Source of the DNA: an uncultured Roseiflexaceae bacterium
GTDB taxonomy: Bacteria; Chloroflexota; Chloroflexia; Chloroflexales; Roseiflexaceae
Direction of reading: 5' to 3'
Assembly: GCA_903868295.1 (NCBI GenBank)
Contig: CAIPUQ010000556.1
Coordinates: 1 to 7,684, forward strand
Length of the DNA: 7,684 nt
Of the stretch, positions 1 through 6,200 are shown piece after piece. The number at the start of each line of letters is the position of its first letter. The first letter of the stretch is position 1. Under the pieces are notes generated by a model. That model was not told the DNA's origin, made no database searches, and saw nothing but the letters and a program-made list of their open reading frames with translations. The translations under genes and the position numbers were made by a program.

Positions 1-11
1 CCCGTGATGAT

Positions 12-97
12 TGGTGCCGGAGGTGGGAGTCGAACCCACATGAAGTTGCCCTCAATGGTTTTTGAGACCATCGCGTCTGCCATTCCGCCACTCCGGC
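12..97 (-). tRNA. tRNA-Leu (anticodon CAA), with encoded 3' CCA
   Basis: Read on the minus strand this folds as a complete class II tRNA. The acceptor stem pairs GCCGGAG (97-91) with CTCCGGC (22-16), followed by discriminator A and CCA (14-12). The T arm is GTGGG-TTCGACT-CCCAC. The anticodon stem ATGGT/ACCAT closes the loop CTCAAAA, giving anticodon CAA at 64-62, which reads UUG leucine codons. The 15-nt variable region (54-40) can form a short stem, as expected of tRNA-Leu. The CCA tail is genome-encoded. The sequence 3' of the gene is only 11 bp long in this window, so its terminator cannot be judged. Confidence 0.97.
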
Positions 98-132
98 TCG
101 TAATGCCTGGTTGCGCATCACTTACGAACAGC

Positions 133-162
133 AATATACCCGATGAAGAGGTGCGTTGTCAA
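133..162 (-). promoter_or_regulatory. sigma70-type promoter of the tRNA-Leu gene
   Basis: On the minus strand a perfect -35 box TTGACA (162-157) is followed by an 18-bp spacer and the -10 box TATATT (138-133), five of six consensus bases. Transcription would start near 126, giving a leader of about 29 nt before the mature tRNA 5' end at 97. Such near-consensus promoters are usual for stable RNA genes. The assignment rests on motif match and position only. Confidence 0.75.
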
Positions 163-239
163 ATCGAGTTTTGGTAGTGCTGTTGCCACGGTAGTCTGAG
201 CAGATGGATAAGACGAAGAAAAAATCGTATCAGCCCGCG

Positions 240-292
240 CTGCGTGTCAGCGTTGCATGTCGGCGGATGGCGAACGGTGACGCGACACGCAG
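240..292 (-). terminator. inverted repeat downstream of the 7-TM gene, possible transcript end
   Basis: A perfect 9-bp inverted repeat, CTGCGTGTC (292-284) and GACACGCAG (248-240) on the minus strand, begins 7 nt after the stop codon of the 7-TM gene. The loop is long (35 nt). A run of six T lies at 224-219, about 15 nt beyond the stem, so this is not a classical intrinsic terminator. It may stabilise the mRNA 3' end or act with a termination factor. Apart from this and the tRNA promoter I see nothing in 98-299. Confidence 0.3.
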
Positions 293-299
293 GGCAATC

Positions 300-962
300 T
301 TATACCACCATCATGCGGCCACGACCGGTGTGTTTTGTGATCAGACGGGTCGAAATGACGAAGAGCACGGCGCTGGTAATCGTGCTGAGCAAGATCCCAT
401 TGAGCAGTCCTGCATCGGTCGGAGCTTTGAGCTCGATTGCTGTGGTAACGATGACGGATGCAATATGCAAGAGCAAGAAGGGAACTGCAATCGTCAACCG
501 TTGGCGCAACGCAAATCCCAGGAACAACAAATCAATCAACATCATGCTGCCAATGACCACCGCAAACGGGATCATCCACCACTGCACCATCCCCAAGCGC
601 GCACTCACGAACGTCGCGGCTTCGACCAACCCGATGAGGATGATGGGCATGGTCCAACCGGGCCGGGTCAACAGCATCCTGTCCCAACCGACGAATCCGA
701 ACATCAGCAAGATGTAGCCTGCTGCCAAGATAGGGTAGGTAGCATACGGCGATGGCACGTCGAGACCGAGTGCCGTGCTGAATTGAATTTGGAGATATGA
801 TTTGGCCATCAGCCCGATGATAATGCCGATCATCCCAGCATTTGCAAGCCCTTCACGTCGTGGACTGCGACGACCGGCGAGCCCGCTGATTTGCCACAGC
901 GCAAACAACGTAATCAAAATGGGCAACCCGTGGAGTGCAATGATTTCGTATTGGGTGGTCAT
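300..962 (-). CDS. uncharacterised 7-TM membrane protein
   Basis: I do not recognise the family. The 220-residue product has seven hydrophobic segments, roughly at residues 7-25, 41-59, 75-93, 103-121, 128-151, 159-177 and 186-206. Basic clusters (GRRSPRREG after TM1, RMLLTRPG after TM3, LRQRL after TM5, and the C-terminal tail KHTGRGR) all fall on one side. This predicts N-terminus outside and C-terminus inside. No catalytic, heme or transporter signature stands out. I chose the ATG at 962 because AAGGA lies 8 nt upstream. The ATG at 971 is also possible (AGG about 6 nt upstream). An upstream ATG at 1019 is in frame but lies inside the promoter dyad and is unlikely. The gene is transcribed in the same direction as its neighbours but has its own promoter, about 60 bp or less beyond the preceding gene's stop. 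Confidence 0.75.
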   Translation of the reverse strand: MTTQYEIIALHGLPILITLFALWQISGLAGRRSPRREGLANAGMIGIIIGLMAKSYLQIQFSTALGLDVPSPYATYPILAAGYILLMFGFVGWDRMLLTRPGWTMPIILIGLVEAATFVSARLGMVQWWMIPFAVVIGSMMLIDLLFLGFALRQRLTIAVPFLLLHIASVIVTTAIELKAPTDAGLLNGILLSTITSAVLFVISTRLITKHTGRGRMMVV

Positions 963-1005
963 TGTGTTCATCCTTGACCTACGAGGATATGTCGTACGTA
1001 GGGAT

Positions 1006-1034
1006 ATAGTATATGACAAATGTCATAATTTCAA
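1006..1034 (-). promoter_or_regulatory. promoter of the 7-TM gene
   Basis: On the minus strand TTGAAA (1034-1029; 5 of 6 consensus) is followed by exactly 17 bp and TACTAT (1011-1006; 4 of 6). A TATACT two bases upstream is a better -10 but leaves a 15-bp spacer. Transcription would start near 999, about 35 nt before the chosen ATG, leaving room for the AAGGA ribosome site at 975-971. The promoter sits in the 60-bp gap after the stop of the glycosyltransferase-like gene, so the 7-TM gene can be expressed separately. Confidence 0.55.
1012..1027. promoter_or_regulatory. perfect dyad filling the promoter spacer, candidate repressor operator
   Basis: TATGACA-AA-TGTCATA is a 7+7 bp perfect inverted repeat with a 2-bp centre. 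It occupies 16 of the 17 bp between the -35 and -10 boxes of the 7-TM gene promoter. A dimeric repressor bound here would block RNA polymerase. The geometry (short half-sites, 2-bp centre) fits several small dimeric winged-helix or TetR-like regulators, but no regulator gene is visible nearby and I cannot name the protein. Confidence 0.5.
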
Positions 1035-1079
1035 GATGTATGAAGCATTGTTAGCGGAGAATATCAGATTTATGTGAGG

Positions 1080-3203
1080 TTATTTTAACTGTTCTGGCGG
1101 TACGGGAAGTGATGGAGCACGGTAAGCGTAACGCCCCAAAAAAGCATTCCAATCAACTATTTTGCAAATATCAGTGATGCCCAGGACAATCAGCGGAATA
1201 AATGACGCTACGAAACGTGCTTGTTCGCCCGTTTCGCTGAGGGCAGTTAAAATCAGAATTGTAATCCAAATGACACGTTCGATGCCCAGCACCCACCACC
1301 CTTCCTTTCGGTACGTTGCCAGCGTCGCGAACGTCGTCAATTGAATGATGAGCAGCAGCACAACGGTCAACCGAAACGGCAGTATGTACCACGGCAGTTC
1401 CCGTGTGACTTCGTATGTTCCTCCTCCATCGTTGAATCGAAAGAACGTCACCGGGATTTGCACCATCTGCCACAAGAGCATGAACGCGCGTTCCAACGCC
1501 AATGCCGGGTGTGTGCGTATCCACCAAAGGACTTCGCCGGTGAGTGTGTTACTCCGTTCCCCCCAGAGCGGATGTTGCATGTCTGGCGGCAAGCCTCGGA
1601 CTGCGGCTGCATATGCATCAGGCAGCCATGCACGTGCAATGTTAAAGCCCGCGTAGTTGCTCCACGACCATTGTTCCAACACAACGATGTGATAGCTATG
1701 CCAGAATAGCGAATACACGAGCGGCACACAGAACATCACGATACCGCGAAGACCTGCCGTACGCCATATGCTGATGAGTGCTACTCCAACCAACGCCGGC
1801 ACAAATAGCTGCATGTAGGGACGGAGAGAATCTGCAATGACAATAGCGCACCCGAGACTCAGCCAAAGTCGAGGCCGGTCGAGGGGCGATCGCAATAAAC
1901 GAAAGACCACCACGAGCGCCAATCCGATGACCGCGTCGTAGGCCATCCAGTAATTTCGGTCATCATACCGGTAGACAAAGGCAATGCCCAGTGTCAGGAG
2001 GATCAGCACAAGTTGCTTAGCAACTGTACCGTACGTCCCGCGTATGTGTATGCCCGAAAAAGCTGCCAGCAGACCCGCAACTGCCGCACAGCGCATCAAC
2101 GCAACGGTGTATCCCACGTCATACACCCACCACGAAGGGATGCGCGCGAGGGCATATTCGATGGTGAGTAATGGGATGGGGAAGGCAGCGCGCTGTGTGA
2201 GGAGATACGAAAAATAATCACCCCAGGTGGGCAATCGAGCAAAATCCACTCCGATCATCCACTGCGACGCAGGAAGTGCGCGGGTCTCTACAAAAATGCT
2301 CGTCAGAAGCAGATATACCCAAAGCGGCGTCGTTTTTATCTGCTCGACAATCCCAAGAATTCCTGCAATTCGTCGACCAAGCAGAAGTACACTCGTCACC
2401 GCAATGGTGACGAGTGGTTCGTACGACGCCGACGTGTGCATCCATACAGACTGCACCCATGGGAGATATACGATGATTCCACACAACAATACCTGTGCCC
2501 GTGAGGGCGCATAGGCGGCCACTGCAACGAGCCAAACCAATGGAAGACACGCGAGTAGCCAAACGACTGCAGACTGAGTGGTGGTCGGCCATAGGCTCAA
2601 CACCGCACCGCGAAAGTCCGCTATCAATAAACGTGCGTCACGTTCCGATTGTGTTGGGGTATCCGTACGAAAACCAAAAGCCTCAAAACGCTGGCTACTG
2701 ATGGCATAGAGCCGTGTTTGTCTCGGGATGAACTGCTGTTCAACAAGCATCGAGTATGTCCGGACACCCGGTTGGAGTGCAAAACGCACCACACGCTCGT
2801 TGCCGGTAATGGTTAGCTGCTTCGGTTCAGGGCTGTACAAACGAATACTGTACGCACCGTACTCTGTGGGCGACAACGCGAACGCAAACCGAACGAACGT
2901 ATCGTCAATTGCTTGATTCATGATGCGGTCAGAGCGTTTGGGTTGGTTTACGAGCCACCGCGCCGGTTCACCATCGTGCAGTTCGAGTTCGCTGAACGAA
3001 CTCTGAAAGAGCCAATCACGTTCCAAGTCGGTTTGCTGGGTAGGGGACCACTGTTCTATGAATGATAATCGCGTAATCACGGTAGCCGTCAAGAAACATG
3101 CTATGGCAATGCACAGTAGCGAAAACCAGCGTGGCAGACGGTGCTGCCGTAACGCTTGCAAAAGTGCGAAACTCCGCTGCCGAATGCTGTACATACGCCT
3201 CAT
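1080..3203 (-). CDS. GT-C-like polytopic membrane protein with extracytoplasmic insert (putative glycosyltransferase)
   Basis: A 707-residue integral membrane protein. A basic N-terminus and one helix (about 26-46) are followed by a soluble, strand-rich region of about 160 residues (47-208). Some 12-13 further hydrophobic segments follow, starting near 211, 236, 262, 293, 345, 360, 393, 422, 445, 468, 487, 604, 644 and 664. The architecture recalls GT-C enzymes, which use polyprenyl-phosphate sugars at the outer membrane face. Suggestive elements are the acidic loop VDFARLPTWGDYFSY (319-333), ADSLRPYMQLF (457-467) and the C-terminal SETGEQARFVASFIPLIVL (656-674), which resembles the conserved end of such enzymes. 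A PMT, ArnT or O-antigen-ligase-like role cannot be chosen. Start 3203 is the first ATG; a second ATG at 3194 is three codons in. Neither has a good Shine-Dalgarno site and the predicted 5' leader is only about 12 nt. It lies just downstream of a large Thr/Pro-tailed surface protein gene. Confidence 0.6.
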   Translation of the reverse strand: MRRMYSIRQRSFALLQALRQHRLPRWFSLLCIAIACFLTATVITRLSFIEQWSPTQQTDLERDWLFQSSFSELELHDGEPARWLVNQPKRSDRIMNQAIDDTFVRFAFALSPTEYGAYSIRLYSPEPKQLTITGNERVVRFALQPGVRTYSMLVEQQFIPRQTRLYAISSQRFEAFGFRTDTPTQSERDARLLIADFRGAVLSLWPTTTQSAVVWLLACLPLVWLVAVAAYAPSRAQVLLCGIIVYLPWVQSVWMHTSASYEPLVTIAVTSVLLLGRRIAGILGIVEQIKTTPLWVYLLLTSIFVETRALPASQWMIGVDFARLPTWGDYFSYLLTQRAAFPIPLLTIEYALARIPSWWVYDVGYTVALMRCAAVAGLLAAFSGIHIRGTYGTVAKQLVLILLTLGIAFVYRYDDRNYWMAYDAVIGLALVVVFRLLRSPLDRPRLWLSLGCAIVIADSLRPYMQLFVPALVGVALISIWRTAGLRGIVMFCVPLVYSLFWHSYHIVVLEQWSWSNYAGFNIARAWLPDAYAAAVRGLPPDMQHPLWGERSNTLTGEVLWWIRTHPALALERAFMLLWQMVQIPVTFFRFNDGGGTYEVTRELPWYILPFRLTVVLLLIIQLTTFATLATYRKEGWWVLGIERVIWITILILTALSETGEQARFVASFIPLIVLGITDICKIVDWNAFLGRYAYRAPSLPVPPEQLK

Positions 3204-3222
3204 CTCGTGTCGCCGTCACAAA

Positions 3223-3231
3223 AGTATAGCA
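3223..3231 (-). promoter_or_regulatory. extended -10 promoter of the GT-C-like gene
   Basis: The minus strand carries TGC-TATACT (3231-3223), an extended -10 element with five of six -10 consensus bases. There is no usable -35: the expected place falls in the GC-rich hairpin arm, which fits a TGn-dependent promoter. Transcription would begin near 3216, some 12 nt before the ATG at 3203, so the mRNA would be nearly leaderless. Confidence 0.5.
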
Positions 3232-3240
3232 TGATGCACA

Positions 3241-3273
3241 ACGCCCCCTCTCGACCCAGTCGAGAGGGGGCGT
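3241..3273 (-). terminator. strong GC hairpin after the RCC1/cadherin-like gene
   Basis: A perfect 15-bp stem (3241-3255 with 3259-3273) with a 3-nt loop starts 11 nt after the stop codon of the large surface protein gene. The stem contains a run of five G:C pairs. On neither strand is it followed by a T tract (the minus strand continues TGTGCATC), so it is not a textbook intrinsic terminator. It may block 3' exonucleases or end transcription with a factor. The next gene's promoter begins only 9 nt beyond it. Confidence 0.6.
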
Positions 3274-3284
3274 CATATACCGTA

Positions 3285-6200
3285 CTAGGGCTTGCGTTTC
3301 TTGGTCGGTGTGGGTTGCGCCTTTTTGGTTGGGGTCGGTGGCGCTTTTTTCGTCGGTGTCACCGTCGGTCGTATGGTTGAAACCGGTGTACTCGTCGCAA
3401 CTGGGGTTTGCGTAGGGACCGGAGTAGCCGGGAGTTCTGGGTCGGCTATGCCATTCAGGAGGAACCAAACTGTCGCACTACTCTGTGCATTTTGTGCATC
3501 AGAGACCTGTATCACGATGCGATCATGTTCACTGTTCGTCCCGTTTTGCCGATAAATGAGCCGTCGCCGCACCAAATCCGCATACGTGAAGCGCGTTCCA
3601 CTTGCCATGCGGGTACCGCCGTAGAGCAACCAGCCGTTAACCGGCTCGGTCAACAGGGTAAACGTGAGCTGATTGAGCGGTGTCTCTGCATCCGCTGCAG
3701 TGATGAATCGCTCATTCAGTACCACCACAGAACCGCTGTCAATGCGATACGGTGCCGTGCTGGTTACCGTCGGAGGAGCATTGTTGATATACGCAGGGTT
3801 AACACTACAAACGGTGCCGGTCGGCGTAATGCACCTGGTGGGACTCACGTTTCCTGCCCGATCACGTGTTCGTGCATAGATTCCACCAGCCGTTTTGTTC
3901 GCTTTGTCGTAGCCGACGGTCGCGCTCGGCGCAAATGGAATCCAGGTTGCACTCGCAAACGAGTCCGCCGCGGCGATCTGCATTTGCACCACACCTGATC
4001 CCGTCGCACGTGTGCTGGTTGCACGGTCACTGACGTTCAGACCGACGGTCACCGCCGCTGCGGTACTTGATTTGATGCTCAATGATGCAACAGGCGCGGT
4101 GCTGTCGACCAGAATATCATCTTGGACTACCTGTAGGACGACGCCATCGACGCTCCGGAACCGGACAAACAGCCGATACAAACCCGTCGTCGTTGGTTCG
4201 AATGTCCACGTTCCACCCAAGGCAAATGGCTGCCATGGTTCGCTGCCGTCAAAAACCCCTGTCGTGCTGAACTGCATCTCAGCAATCGGTGGATAGATCG
4301 TACGCGGTGCCGTCACACTCAGGTTGACGGTGTTGCTCGATGTGAAACTGTCGCCGTTGTTCATCGCAATACCATACGCATCCGTCACAGTCGTGTTGAC
4401 AATGATTCCTGCATAGGTTGTCGTTACGTTACCCACACGGTCGCGTGCTTCGATGTGGAGTTCTTTGTACCCGTCACCCGGACTCAACGTGACGTCGTTG
4501 ATGCTACGGTATGGCACCCAGCTGGAGAAGCTCATCCCGTCTTCGCTCCAACGGACCATGGTGGCAGGGTCTGCATCGCTGTTTTGCATTGTCAGGCGCA
4601 CGCGACTACTTGTCGTTGCCTCGGCTCCTGTCATGGTTGCCTGACCGCGGTTTATCCACGCCGATACATTCGGAGCGGTTTCGTCGATGACAGTGTTCAC
4701 GACATTCGACCACGGACCTGTCGTTCCGTCGCTCAACGTAGCGCGTACCCGGAACGCATACACCAGTTCCCCAATGCTGCGGATGGTGGCCGAACGTTCA
4801 CTGACATTTTGTGCCACGATCATCCAATCACCACTCGGTAAGGCTCGGCGCTGGATATCGTATCGATATGATTGTCCGGTCTCGACGCCCAATGCCCAGC
4901 GCAGTGCGACATTTTGGCCCGAGACCGTATCTATCGGACTGATGATGACCGAGGGAGCGATTTTTTGTACGATGACAATAAACGATGCAGTCGCGGCGTT
5001 GCCGCTCCGATCGGTAGCCGTGCAGGTAATCGTGTGCGTTCCTACCGGCAAATACACACCTGTGACATACGTACAGGTCACTGGTACAGAACCATCCCGA
5101 AGGTCGTTGGCACTGACGCTGAAATCGACACGGGTCCCCGTATCGGTGTACGCATCGAGAATCATGTCATACGGCAACAAAATGTCCGGTGCAGTGTTGT
5201 CACTTATGCTAATCAAAGCGGTTGCACGGGTATTTGTCGTGGCGGTGAGAGATGCTGCGGTCGCCGCTTGGACTTCGACCATCCCGTTCCCCATGGATGC
5301 CATCGGCGCTGCAAATTTCAGCCCTGCGGCTCCCTGGGCAACCGTGATGAACTGACCAACAGCGATACTCGACATGCCGTCAGCCAAGAACAATGTTCCA
5401 CCAACCACACTGGCGATACGAAAGTGCGTAACTTCGGCACCATCTGCACTATTTGGCAATACAACCAACCCGGTAGCGCTCATCCCACCTTCGCGCACCG
5501 TTGTACCCGTGATTCGTGGTACATCTGCAACAGGGGTGATAACGATTGGGGCACTGGCTTCGTCACCGCCGATACCCTCTACGGTCGGGGATGTCGCTGC
5601 CTGTGCGCGGATGGTGTAGCTCCCGAATACATTCGGATTTGGGCGAAAGCGGATCCCACTCGTGGCAGCAGCCGCCGATACAAATCCGCCATTGAGGACC
5701 ATCGTCACACCGTCATTGAGGTAGAAGCGGCCAGGTGCATCGCTGACGACGCGGAAGAAGCGTATTTCTTCGCCATCGATCACATTCCGCATAATCACGA
5801 TATCGGGACGCCCCATCTCGTCTTCACGCACGGTGGTGCCCGTCAGCGACGGTGCGCCATCAACAACTGCCATGATTTGGATAGTAGCAGTTGCGGGCGT
5901 GCTTAATCCATCGCCTGATGCAGATGTCGCAGCGCGGACTTCGATACTGCCTGCTGTTGATCTGTTTGGATCAGGAGTGAACCGCAAACCTTGTGCAGCA
6001 GTCGTCAGATCTATCGTCATTCCAGGGGTCAGCAACGTCGTCCCATCCGGGCGAAACAATTGTCCGCCGACCACATTGGTGATCATCGCATGGGTGACTT
6101 CTGGGCCGTCGGCAGGATTTCGCTGGATGATTAATCCGTCGTATGACTGCGTGTCTTCCCGGGTTTCTGCATTGCTCACGAGCGGTGCATCGGCAACGGG

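Noticed and set aside
12..97. tRNA-Leu as a possible integration (att) site for a mobile element.
   Set aside because: No integrase, no duplicated tRNA 3' end and no direct repeat of the tRNA end was found elsewhere in the window.
204..800. A 198-codon plus-strand ORF overlapping the 7-TM gene.
   Set aside because: The product is very rich in Gln, His, Asp and Arg and has no fold pattern. The minus frame has seven clean TM helices with the positive-inside pattern.
963..1019. An upstream in-frame ATG at 1019 extending the 7-TM protein by 19 residues.
   Set aside because: It lies inside the dyad and upstream of the predicted transcription start. The extra residues are not hydrophobic, and AAGGA is well placed for the ATG at 962.
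3288..3368. Possible CRISPR or DNA satellite because of the regular 24-bp units.
   Set aside because: The units are in frame, encode TPTKK protein repeats, are only three in number and have no unique spacers.
3408..3998. A 196-codon plus-strand ORF opposite the C-terminal domains of the surface protein.
   Set aside because: It is Arg/Cys-rich antisense noise with no ribosome site or recognisable motif.
4872..5906. A 344-codon plus-strand ORF opposite the cadherin/CSPG-like, HYR and FN3 regions.
   Set aside because: It lies wholly antisense to the convincing repeat and domain coding. Its translation is rich in Arg, Cys and His without domains or hydrophobic pattern, as expected of a shadow frame.
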